Below are positions 1 through 9,071 of a DNA stretch of 64,000 nucleotides, in pieces. Every line of letters starts with the position of its first letter. The stretch's first letter is position 1. A program made the translations under genes and the position numbers. Origin of the DNA: Clusia tigrina. Its lineage: Eukaryota > Arthropoda > Insecta > Diptera > Clusiidae. The notes under the pieces are model-generated. The model saw only the letters and a list, made by a program, of their open reading frames with translations, made no database searches and was not told the origin of the DNA. The DNA is taken from NCBI GenBank assembly GCA_920105625.2, contig OV050030.1:69261111-69325110 (forward strand), in the 5' to 3' direction.

Positions 1-257
1 CATAATAGTATCGTACGCCTTTTTCTGCTCCGCATTCAATGTCGAAAGATTTGCTTCATTAAAATCATTCAATTCGTTGCGATCGTATTGTTGTTCACGT
101 TGCAATTCTAGCTCGAAAATGTCATGCATGGCACGATTAGGAGTTGGTATTCCCAACTGTGCCAGTGCTTTATTAGCAATCGACAAACACAAATCTTCTG
201 TGCAAATCAATGCTTCATTGTAAATTTCCGGCTCCAAATCCTTTGCAGGATTACAAT

Positions 258-809
258 TTACTTGACGCACTTGAAACAGAATATCTTCCGATATATATGA
301 GCATGTGGCGAACCACGCTTTTGCCATTCCAAAGAATACATCCAGCACTTGACTTCACCAAATACTTTTGATTTTACGATGAAATCCATAAGGTTTTTTA
401 ACTTCTGTTTAAAAACAAGGGCAGTGATATCATGGCGGTCGGTTGGGCTTTGGCCAGCGAATAAATTATCCTTAATGTCACTCCATTGCGGATTACTCGT
501 AAAAGTTATAAACAAATCTGGTCGAACGTAATGACGCACATAAGTCATTGCATCCTGCGCATACTCATGCATATGACGTGGACGGCCTGTGTACGTTGAG
601 GGCAAAATTATCATATTTCCGAGATCATTAACATTACCGCCATTATTTATAGCATCACGCAAATGGATGTACTCCTCCGAACGGAATTTTTTCTGATTAA
701 ACCGTATGAAATTTAGTCGTTCAGATTCAATTTTGGCGTACATGTCAACAACAAATTGATGGAAAATTCGACGACAATGCAAAATATGGTTAAAATCATT
801 TTGACGCAC
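258..809 (-). pseudogene. Helitron Rep (HUH endonuclease) domain fragment
   Basis: Encodes the rolling-circle replication initiator part of a Helitron Rep-helicase, which nicks and joins single-stranded DNA. The segment reads through a typical Helitron_like_N block (DLGNMIILPSTYTGRPRHM, then DLFITFTSNPQW) and ends at the HUH metal-binding motif in the context GSPHAHI. Directly after HAHI the reading frame runs across an internal deletion into out-of-frame helicase sequence, so about the last 12 residues are junk. The catalytic tyrosines downstream are lost here. Non-functional. Confidence 0.85.
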
Positions 810-987
810 CTTAAGATGATATGAATAATAATTAACTGAGCCGACTTTTTTATTTATTTCCGCTCCTAGAATGCAAAATTATGCGAAAAATGAAATAAAA
901 CTTTTCAAAATGAAATAGAAATGAAATGCACTAACCGGTAGAAGGATTCATCATTTGAATGTTAAAATGATAACCGTCTTTTCCTCC

Positions 988-1365
988 TCAAAACAACAAT
1001 GGGTACTGTAATCCATCATAGCAGCGGTAATTTTCTGACACTCGTTGCAGTTGCATATTTCTACGATGCAGCACAATGTCACGGGAATTAAATTCATCTC
1101 CCACGATTCCAATATCGACATCATCCATTGTTGGCACATTAAATCGTCTGACATGTTGGGCTGGTGGCATTTTATCAGCTCGAATCACAATTGCATATTC
1201 ATCGGATGGCATTTGATCGAGAGCAGTTTGAAAAAGCCGCACTAACTCATTTTCAGTAAGCAACATATTCTGAAAACGCTCGACAATCTCTCTCTGTAAA
1301 TTTGAAGAAATATTACAACAACGATCGGTTTCAACATTTGAGTTACCCACAAAATACATTTGCAA
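988..1365 (-). pseudogene. Helitron transposase N-terminal fragment (RRFNVPT block)
   Basis: Contains the Helitron N-terminal block HVRRFNVPTMDD followed by NSRDIVLHRRNMQLQRVSE and YDGLQYPLLF, which lies upstream of the Rep domain in Helitron proteins. It matches 27342-27599 of copy 2. It is separated from the Rep fragment by frameshifts and is a broken piece of the same protein. Confidence 0.8.
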
Positions 1366-1475
1366 AAATTAATAACTTTGATCAGGAAAGGGTAACAAAG
1401 ATCCAAGTCGATGATAAACTTGGCCTTGAATCTGTTGAATAGCAAAATTTTCACAATTGTACTTTTCACTATTAT

Positions 1476-1745
1476 TCACCTAAAAACAATGACCTTGAAC
1501 GTTGGCATAAAATTGTCGCGTATAATATTTGTCGCATCGAACGAAGTCATTTGAAAACCGGAGTTATACGCTGATATGTATGCCAAAAAATGTTTCGAAA
1601 CCGGTGTGGCACCAGTTACCAAAGAACGCAACTGCTCCGGTTGGGGATTCAATTCAGGTAATTTAACTTGTCTGTTTGCACAACACAATCCAGGCACCTC
1701 ATGTTTAAACTTAAATGCCATGCATTGACTGCAAACAGTAGTCAT
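1476..1745 (-). pseudogene. Helitron transposase extreme N-terminal fragment
   Basis: Carries the cysteine block CSQCMAFKF...PGLCC (putative zinc ligands), then KLPELNP, a SKHFL segment and FQMTSF, the usual order at the start of insect Helitron proteins. Its counterpart in copy 2 is 27840-28109. Stops separate it from the next block at 988-1365, so it cannot make a full protein. Confidence 0.8.
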
Positions 1746-3030
1746 TGATCCAATTGAAACCTTCGCATGAGAAACGTAATCAAAGTTTGCGCAGCCCTAA
1801 CACGTGCCATGGTATTTCGAACAGCCAAAGTATTATTTTCGCGCTGTTCGCTACTTTGAGAAGCTCTATATGCTGCAGCATTTGTAGCATTACGTTTTCA
1901 ACGCCCCAAGTTACTATGTCTTCGTACCATATTGTGTTCAAAAATGTGGCTACACTAACTAAAAATGAAATTTGATTTATTTGCAAAATGAAATAAAAAA
2001 TTGAGGAATATACATACAATGTTTATAAACGCAAAAACAATGCGAAGCGCTTTCACTCTGGAATGTACTCAATGGCACACAATAAATTACGGATCACGAT
2101 CAATCCAATGAACAACTCAACCCAATCTCAATAAATTACTTAAAATCAGTGTAATGCACCTGTATTTTCAGAAGAAAGTGTTTAAAAATGCAATACGCAT
2201 TGAAATATGTTAGTAAATTGATTGAAACAAACCAGAGTTCGTAATTGATCGTCGGACCACCCAAAAAAGACAAAAAACCAACGAAAGCTATTCTAAACAG
2301 CGAAGGCAAAGGGAATAACAATAACGATACAGTGGCTTAATGAAGCATTGGAAGTCAATAACATCAATCAGCACTGTATTGTTATTGTTATTTTCTCTCG
2401 CTTAGAGCTGTAAACATCAAGCAGCACCGTTGTTGTTTTTTGTTGTTGTTATTGTTATTCTCTCTTGCTTAGAGAAGTGAATAACTAATTTACAGGCATA
2501 CTGGTCGAACCAAGAGTACACCAACATGTATGTATGTTGTTGTCGACACTATTAGGATGGCCCGGGATTCACCGAGTGACATAAGCTATAATATTTTTTC
2601 AGCTATTAGCAGATCATCGGTAGCATATTGAGAAAATTTCAGGACAATCGGACTATTATTAAGGCCGCAAGAGCGATTTTTAATAAGGGGGAGTGGTACC
2701 GCCCACTTTTCCAAAAATGTATAGTTGTTGTCGCTGTAAGAATAATAGAACGGCAATATTGGGGTGGCCCGGGATTCAATACTGGAAAAAGAATGTACAT
2801 ATTTGAAATTCAAATTATGTAAAATAAATTATGTAGAGCGATTTTATCCGACACTCACTAATGCCTATAACTCAAGAACCAATGCACATACAAAAATGGT
2901 TAATATATAAAATTGGTATTGTCGTCACCTTTCATGGAAAGGTTTCAGTAACAAAATCGGTTCATGCATTACAGAGAACATCAATTACAAACACAATGTA
3001 AGTTATTTATATATATACTCGTATATAGAT

Positions 3031-3387
3031 TAATTTAAATATTTTACTGACATTCTTCACACTTTTGCGCTGCATATATTGTGGTCAAATGTATTTTTTT
3101 TATTTTTTCAAAATCTTCCGTCCCCATGCAATTAATTTAGGTATTTGTGTAAATAATATGCTTATCTCCAAATTCGCCTCACCGGGTAACCTCTTCATTA
3201 TCGCTCATCGTACGCTTTTCATATAAAGGGGCACATATATTAGACACATCGGCTGTGTTGCGGATATATATGTATATAAGTATGTTATATAAACATATTT
3301 TTTATTTTCACAATTTGATTATATACAAATTATATACGAGTATAGGAAAAAATATATATTCTGCACATCTGCAGCACAAATGCTATA
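3031..3387. other. AT-rich spacer, no gene recognised
   Basis: AT-rich DNA with short TATA-type runs between the Helitron leader and the MITE. I see no coding or RNA gene signal. Confidence 0.6.
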
Positions 3388-3737
3388 ATAGGCGTATTCG
3401 ATTCGTAACTTGTATCGAGCTCTAACTTGTTAACTTTTTTATATTTTTTATACAAAAACATCATGTGAATATAATATAAATCAATACAATAATAATATTA
3501 AAAATCAAAAAACAAAATCCAAAGATTTATTTTGGTTTTTTTAAAATTTAATCAGCTAAAATATAAAAAATCCCAAGGAAACTTTGTATGGGTAATTTTT
3601 AATCTCGTTGGATTTCAAACAATTTTCAATTTGGTAGCACTTTCTATCGAGGATTGAAAAATTCGCTCGTTTCATCCGATAACTTTTTCCATACAAAAGT
3701 CCTATCCTCGATAGAGTGATGAATCGAATGCGCCTAA
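3388..3737. mobile_element. MITE with ~35-bp terminal inverted repeats and TA target duplication
   Basis: The left end reads ATAGGCGTATTCGATTCGTA and the reverse complement of the right end reads TTAGGCGCATTCGATTCATC. Similarity continues through TATCGAG, giving an imperfect inverted repeat of about 35 bp. TA dinucleotides flank both ends (3386-3387 and 3738-3739), as expected for a Tc1/mariner-type insertion. At 350 bp it has no transposase; the 63-codon minus-strand frame inside is not protein-like. Family assignment is by TA duplication only. Confidence 0.6.
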
Positions 3738-3984
3738 TATGATGCAAATTTCAAATAAATCGGACCAGTAGTTTTTCTGTAATCTGTACGACAAAAAAAC
3801 TTAACCGCTTAATATTATGATGAAATGTGGAAATGTATTCAGTGTAATTTGAATAATCATTTGTGTTTTAGAAAAATTCTCTGTGTCAAGTCCAAATTAT
3901 AATTGTATTAATTTAAAAATATTGTGCTTGTTTGGTGGAGTGAAATTTGTTCTGTCCAAGTTTGCCAAATATGGTAAAAAGCGT
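3738..3984. other. Intergenic DNA flanking the BEL insertion
   Basis: No gene signal. It ends with AGCGT (3980-3984), the left copy of the BEL target duplication. Confidence 0.6.
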
Positions 3985-4603
3985 TGTTAATTGCATTAAC
4001 AGTTGATGTGTAAACCTCATTGGGAGGTATGTAACATTCACACTTTTAATGCATAACATCTTCTTTTGCATACAATTAGGCTTGTGTTAAGCAAACCTTG
4101 CCAGCTTAACGATGGAATTTGCATTGTTGACAAAAACTCCAATATATACTACATCAGCGAAGGCATTGCACTGGATGAAACATGATATCAAGGGCAATAC
4201 GCTGAGAAACTCAATTCAAGGGCAGCTTGCAAATTTGTCAATAATGCACATTTCATGGTTATGCTGTCAATTCAATAATACCTAATATGTATAGCCAAAT
4301 TATATGTAATATATGTATATAGAAAATGAATAAATACCCACGATTGGCACATCCAAAAGTCAGTCAATCAGTAAGAGTTAACTGTGAGTCTTTTCATTTT
4401 AACTTAACATTGATTGATTCTCCTTCTCCGACACCAAGGTTTATGTGCCTGTTGTCAAACCCACCATCAACTCGGTACAAACACCGCTGTTGACATTAGG
4501 TCCTTTTTCAACGATACCAAGGTTTACGTGCCTGGTATCAACTTTATAATCAACTCGGTACAAGAACCGTTGTTGAAATTCAGCTGTTAAATTTAGTTTA
4601 ACA
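3985..4603 (+). repeat. 5' LTR of the BEL element (619 bp)
   Basis: Starts TGTTAATTGC and ends TTTAACA; the direct partner is 12347-12956. It has an extra 8 bp near 4272-4279 relative to the 3' LTR. Its last 170 bp contain an imperfect internal duplication: ACCAAGGTTTAYGTGCCTG followed by CAACTCGGTACAA occurs at about 4433-4495 and again at about 4520-4580. Confidence 0.95.
4331..4372 (+). promoter_or_regulatory. Candidate LTR core promoter (TATA-like plus TCAGT initiator)
   Basis: TAAATA at 4331 lies about 30 nt upstream of an arthropod-type initiator TCAGT at 4360-4364; a second TCAGT is at 4368-4372. The spacing suits RNA polymerase II start selection in an LTR. The same block is present in the 3' LTR. 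Assigned from motif and spacing only. Confidence 0.35.
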
Positions 4604-4606
4604 TTT

Positions 4607-4621
4607 TGGTGACCCCGACGT
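4607..4621 (+). promoter_or_regulatory. Primer-binding site, tRNA-Trp type
   Basis: TGGTGACCCCGACGT lies three bases after the 5' LTR. It is complementary to the 3' end (including CCA) of animal tRNA-Trp as I recall that sequence. It would prime minus-strand cDNA synthesis. Confidence 0.7.
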
Positions 4622-4820
4622 TTGCAACCTTCTGAGTATCAGACGGAAAGGATAACTGGTTCAAGTGCCAAGTATCCATCGATCCACTGATCATTGAAAC
4701 ATCCTTCAGTAGGCAGCAAACAGCTACCAGGTAGTATCCACATTCATCAATCAAGTCCTAAGCTAGTAACCTGCAGAAGACTTCAGACATCATATACATC
4801 ATCAAACTATCAAGTGTCCT

Positions 4821-4880
4821 GTAACCAGCAGACGACAACAATCAAGTCAGCATTAGCCGGTAACCAGCAGACGACAACAA
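4821..4880 (+). repeat. Direct repeat pair in the BEL leader
   Basis: A 21-bp sequence (GTAACCAGCAGACGACAACA plus A) occurs at 4821-4841 and again at 4860-4880, offset 39 bp, just upstream of the Gag start. Possible packaging or translation role is unknown. Confidence 0.7.
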
Positions 4881-4922
4881 CGAATCCTGCACATAGCATT
4901 CAAAAACACGATAGTCAGCACC

Positions 4923-7900
4923 ATGGGAATGGATAAACTATCATTGAGGCAAGATGAACTTGCACTGGCTCTACAAAAAGCTATAGCCAATTACAAGAAG
5001 GCGCCAAAAGAGCGCAGAACAATAGATATCATAACAACAAAAGCCAAGGAGCTGGATGAATTCTGGGTACAGTTTGACAAACTCGACAATACCATCCGCG
5101 ACCAACATGGCAAGGAAGTCGACCACCCATATTTCGTGAAGGATTTACACACTGCCATTCGCACGAAATACCGAGAAGCACGCGATGAGATGGACAGAGC
5201 AGTACAGGCCATCAAACGTCTCCAGGCAGCATCAACCTCAAAGGCTGCACCGGAGGTACTCAAAACAGTACGGTCGCCGCAGCCAGCCACCAGACAAAGC
5301 GAATCAAGCACCATGATAGCTGCCCCCAGAAGTCAGTCAAGTCAGCTATGCTCACTAATTGACAAACAAAAGAAGTCAATAGACACAGCTAGCAAACTAC
5401 TTAGCCAAGTGCTTAATAGTGTGACACAACAAACGTCGCACTATAATGCAATGCAGGCGAAGACAGTAGAAACGCATTGGAAATCTGCCCAGGACCTGCA
5501 CCAAAGGATCTGGTTATCTGATGAGCCCAGCTCATACGACTACGAGGGTTTTGCCCAGATTGAGCAAGCAATCACTGCACAGATTGTGCAGCTTCACGAT
5601 ATGGCTCGAGAATCAGCGGCATCAATTATGCAAGCCTCTCCAACAGCAGTCAACAGGCAAACAGCCAATATGACGATATCAGGTCTAAAACTTCCCAAGG
5701 TTGAACTACCAAAATTCGATGGCAGCTACCACAAGTGGAGGCAGTTCCACGATCTATTTATGGAGTTGGTCGACAAACAACCAATTCCAGCTTGCCAAAA
5801 GATGTGGTTCTTGAAGTCCAGCTTATCCGGTCAGGCGGAAGGACTAATTCGGCACTTCACAGCATCGGCAAATGATTACGAGGCTGCATGGGCGGTGGTG
5901 AAGGATCGATATGAAAACCCTCGGCTGCTGATAAACGCAACGTTAAGCAGACTGCTCTCCCAACCGACAATCAACAACGATCAGGCATCAGCGATTAAGT
6001 TCCTCCACGACACTACCAAGGAGTGCATAATTACTCTACAAGGTCTAGGAGTGAGCACCGACAGCTGGGACTCCATTCTGCTGTACATAATAACCCAAAA
6101 CCTGCACAAAACCACTCACGCATTATGGGAGCAATCCTTAAAACAGCCGAAGGAGATACCATCTGTAAACGAATTCCTGACATTCCTTGAACTTAGATTC
6201 CAGTCATTGGAAGCTTTAGGAGGAAGACTCAACAAGGATGCGGCAGAACAAGGGCGACCAAGGGCCTACCAGGCGGTAAGTGTTTCAGTGCCAACAGGTC
6301 CAGCATGCATCACATGCAACCAACATCATGCGCTATTTCAATTTCAAGATTTTCTCAAAATGACACCAAGTCAGCGGTTAAACACAGTCCAAAAAGCAAA
6401 CTACTGCGTAAACTGTCTGAAAGGTGGGCACAATGGCAAATCTTGCTTGTCAGGCAACTGCACCAAATGCAATAGAAAACACAACACGTTGTTGCATCTA
6501 GAAGCACGGGAGCAGACCACAAGAGGAAGCCGATCAACAGCAATCAATTTAAAATCAACTACAACTCTGTCCAATACCGCAGTGGCATCAGCAGCCACCG
6601 ACATCATGCCTACACATCGAAGCTGTTATGTCTTGTTGGGAACAGCTAAAATCAGAATAACAGCTGCGAATGGACGATCGGGTGAATTCAGAGCCATTCT
6701 CGACTCAGGATCACAAATCAACATCGTCTCCGAGCGTGTCATTAAAAGACTAGGCATATATCCAATCGAGGCTTCGTTGTGCATTGAAGGTATTGGGAAT
6801 GCCCAAAGAAGAGCTACGCACCGCGCTAACATGAAACTGGAATCTCGAACAAGCAACTTTGCAGCCGACTTCGAGGCATTTGTGCTGCCAAGCATTGTTC
6901 CAACTCAACCAGCTCAGCAGCTAAACGTTACAAAATGGCCGATTCCTAAGGGTTTCCAACTGGCTGATCCGCACTTTCATCAACCAGGAAAAATCGATGT
7001 TCTCTTGGGCGCAGAGCTGTATTACGACCTCATAGAAATGGGCCAAATCAAACTTTCCTCTGAGCTCCCAGTCATGCAAAACACAACGCTTGGTTGGGTG
7101 ATAAGTGGAAAAATTGGCCAAAGCTCAACAAAAACAGCAACATGTGCAGTCTACACTGGTCAGGAGAATGGCTCCCTCAACGACACTCTTGAAAAATTCT
7201 GGCAACTTGAAGGATGTGATTCACCGAGCTGTAAGTTTACAACCGCCGAGCGTCGTTGTGAAGAACATTTTCTGCAAAATTATCAACGTGATATCAATGG
7301 GCGCTTCATAGTGAAATTGCCGTTCCAAACCACTCCAAACCAACTGGGAGAATCGCAGAAGTTAGCTCTGCAACGGTTCATGACAATTGAACGAAAAATG
7401 TTAAAGATTCCTGAATTCAAGGCCCAATATGTAGCCTTCATGCGAGAATACGAGAAGCTTGGTCATATGGAAGAGATTGATATAACTAGCATCAAGAGTT
7501 CCCACTACTTTCTTCCACATCATGCCGTTTTGAAGCCAGACAGCTCAACGACAAAGCTAAGAGTCGTATTCGATGCTTCAGCCAAAACATCAACAAATGT
7601 CTCTTTAAACAATCTTCTGGCAACAGGACCAACTATCCAGGAAGATGTGTTCACTATTCTTTTGCGTTTCCGGCTCCCTCGATTTGTCTTTACAGCCGAC
7701 ATTGAAAAGATGTATCGACAAGTGCGAGTAGATAAAGACGATCAAAAGTTCCAACTTATCTGGTGGAGAGAGGATCCCTCACATCCCATGAAGTGTTATC
7801 AGCTCACGACAGTCACCTACGGTACAACATCTGCACCGTATTTGGCTATCCGCACACTTCAGGCTCTGGCTGACGATCAAGCCAACAAATATCAACTAGG

Positions 7901-9071
7901 AGCAGAAGTCGTAAAATCCAATTTTTATGTCGATGACGTGTTGAGCGGATCTGATCATCTCTCCACTGCATGTGAAATACAGCGGCAACTTCGACTCATG
8001 CTTAGTTCCGCGGGTTTCAATTTACGGAAATGGTGCGCGAATCATCCAAGGTTACTAGAAGAAATTCCAGTCACGGACCGTGAAGTAAATATGGAATTCG
8101 GTGACACACTGGACGACAACATCAAAACAATGGGATTGATTTGGAGCCCTTCTAATGATGACTTTAAGGTCAAGGTAGTAGAATCCGGTAGGATAACAAA
8201 GCGTTCAGCCTTAGCAGATATTTCACGTATTTTCGATCCCCTTGGCTTCGTCGCGCCAGTTACGACCACAGCAAAAGTATTCCTTCAACAACTATGGAAA
8301 CTTAAAATAGACTGGGACACAGAACTTCCAGCACCACTTCACAAAACATGGCTAACCTTCAAAAAGGACTTGCAGAAGTTAGAAACCATCGGCGTGCCAC
8401 GCCACGTCTTCGGTCGCATAGTACCCAATGAACCCCAAGTACACATTTTCGCTGACGCATCAGAACGTGCCTATGGAGCGGTAGCATACATGCGAACACA
8501 AGATTCCCAAAACCAGATAATCGTTCGCTTCCTATGCGCGAAATCACGAGTAGCTCCAACAAAGCAAGTAACATTACCAAAACTGGAATTGTGCGCTGCT
8601 AAGGTCGCCGTGGAATTGATGCAGAAGCTCCATGAAAGCCCATTCTTCAAAAGCGTTACAACGCATTTTTGGTCTGATTCCACAGCGGTGCTGGGATGGA
8701 TAAATGCAGAATCAGCACACTACCACACATTCGTGGCAAACCGAATTTCGGCTATTCAGCAAGCAACTAATCCACAACAATGGCGTCACGTGCCGTCCCA
8801 AGACAATCCCGCAGATCTGGTATCAAGAGGCGTGACACCAGCTAAATTGGTAGACAACCTGTTTTGGCTATATGGACCTAAGTTCCTGCACGGATCTATG
8901 ACAATTTGGCCACTTCAACCTCCACGAGAACAATGTGCCTTGGAACTCAGGCGGCAGACGAGTGCAGCTCTAACACTCAATTCGAAAGAGACAACAACTT
9001 TCTGGGAAGAAATCAATCACAGGAACTCATTTCGACGCCTGCAAAGAATTGTAGCATATGTCATTCGGTAA
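4923..9071 (+). CDS. BEL Gag-protease-reverse transcriptase-RNase H polyprotein
   Basis: A 1,382-codon ORF. Order: a helical N-terminal region; a DUF1759-type Gag segment at about residue 255 (LPKVELPKFDGSYHKWRQFH); CCHC-like cysteine/histidine clusters at about 490-535 (CVNCLKGGHNGKSC, CTKCNRKH); an aspartic protease of the A17 type with DSGSQ near 594; RT with the catalytic YVDD near 1001-1004; RNase H with FADAS near 1176. Together these make the capsid and copy RNA to DNA. The start ATG 4923 follows the leader repeats and sits in an open frame. The ORF stops at TAA 9069-9071, but the same frame continues straight into integrase, so this stop is probably a mutation. Otherwise the domains look intact. 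Confidence 0.92.
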   Translation: MGMDKLSLRQDELALALQKAIANYKKAPKERRTIDIITTKAKELDEFWVQFDKLDNTIRDQHGKEVDHPYFVKDLHTAIRTKYREARDEMDRAVQAIKRLQAASTSKAAPEVLKTVRSPQPATRQSESSTMIAAPRSQSSQLCSLIDKQKKSIDTASKLLSQVLNSVTQQTSHYNAMQAKTVETHWKSAQDLHQRIWLSDEPSSYDYEGFAQIEQAITAQIVQLHDMARESAASIMQASPTAVNRQTANMTISGLKLPKVELPKFDGSYHKWRQFHDLFMELVDKQPIPACQKMWFLKSSLSGQAEGLIRHFTASANDYEAAWAVVKDRYENPRLLINATLSRLLSQPTINNDQASAIKFLHDTTKECIITLQGLGVSTDSWDSILLYIITQNLHKTTHALWEQSLKQPKEIPSVNEFLTFLELRFQSLEALGGRLNKDAAEQGRPRAYQAVSVSVPTGPACITCNQHHALFQFQDFLKMTPSQRLNTVQKANYCVNCLKGGHNGKSCLSGNCTKCNRKHNTLLHLEAREQTTRGSRSTAINLKSTTTLSNTAVASAATDIMPTHRSCYVLLGTAKIRITAANGRSGEFRAILDSGSQINIVSERVIKRLGIYPIEASLCIEGIGNAQRRATHRANMKLESRTSNFAADFEAFVLPSIVPTQPAQQLNVTKWPIPKGFQLADPHFHQPGKIDVLLGAELYYDLIEMGQIKLSSELPVMQNTTLGWVISGKIGQSSTKTATCAVYTGQENGSLNDTLEKFWQLEGCDSPSCKFTTAERRCEEHFLQNYQRDINGRFIVKLPFQTTPNQLGESQKLALQRFMTIERKMLKIPEFKAQYVAFMREYEKLGHMEEIDITSIKSSHYFLPHHAVLKPDSSTTKLRVVFDASAKTSTNVSLNNLLATGPTIQEDVFTILLRFRLPRFVFTADIEKMYRQVRVDKDDQKFQLIWWREDPSHPMKCYQLTTVTYGTTSAPYLAIRTLQALADDQANKYQLGAEVVKSNFYVDDVLSGSDHLSTACEIQRQLRLMLSSAGFNLRKWCANHPRLLEEIPVTDREVNMEFGDTLDDNIKTMGLIWSPSNDDFKVKVVESGRITKRSALADISRIFDPLGFVAPVTTTAKVFLQQLWKLKIDWDTELPAPLHKTWLTFKKDLQKLETIGVPRHVFGRIVPNEPQVHIFADASERAYGAVAYMRTQDSQNQIIVRFLCAKSRVAPTKQVTLPKLELCAAKVAVELMQKLHESPFFKSVTTHFWSDSTAVLGWINAESAHYHTFVANRISAIQQATNPQQWRHVPSQDNPADLVSRGVTPAKLVDNLFWLYGPKFLHGSMTIWPLQPPREQCALELRRQTSAALTLNSKETTTFWEEINHRNSFRRLQRIVAYVIR

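Larger units (their letters stand above)
1..3030 (-). mobile_element. Helitron family A, copy 1 (internally deleted, runs off left edge)
   Basis: Rolling-circle transposon remnant read on the minus strand. Bases 1 to about 292 match the helicase part of copy 2 (about 25840-26130), and about 297-2477 match about 26707-28835, so some 570 bp between Rep and helicase segments is missing. The stretch 2478-3030 matches 49461-50100 at roughly 97 percent by eye. Copy 2 also carries this stretch behind a 20.6-kb insertion, so it belongs to the same repeat unit and forms its 5' leader. A (GTT)n-rich tract lies at about 2425-2460. The 5' end is near the AT-rich tract at about 3010-3030 but is not exactly defined. 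The 3' end lies outside the window. Confidence 0.85.

Noticed and set aside
2586..2822. Overlapping small ORFs on both strands, conserved in the second copy (49569-49805)
   Set aside because: Conservation is explained by two copies of the same Helitron leader; no domain, and both strands are equally open.
4694..4936. 80-codon plus-strand ORF overlapping the BEL Gag start
   Set aside because: It consists of leader sequence with a repeated TTT/NQQ-rich stretch from the direct repeats and has no domain; most likely non-coding leader.
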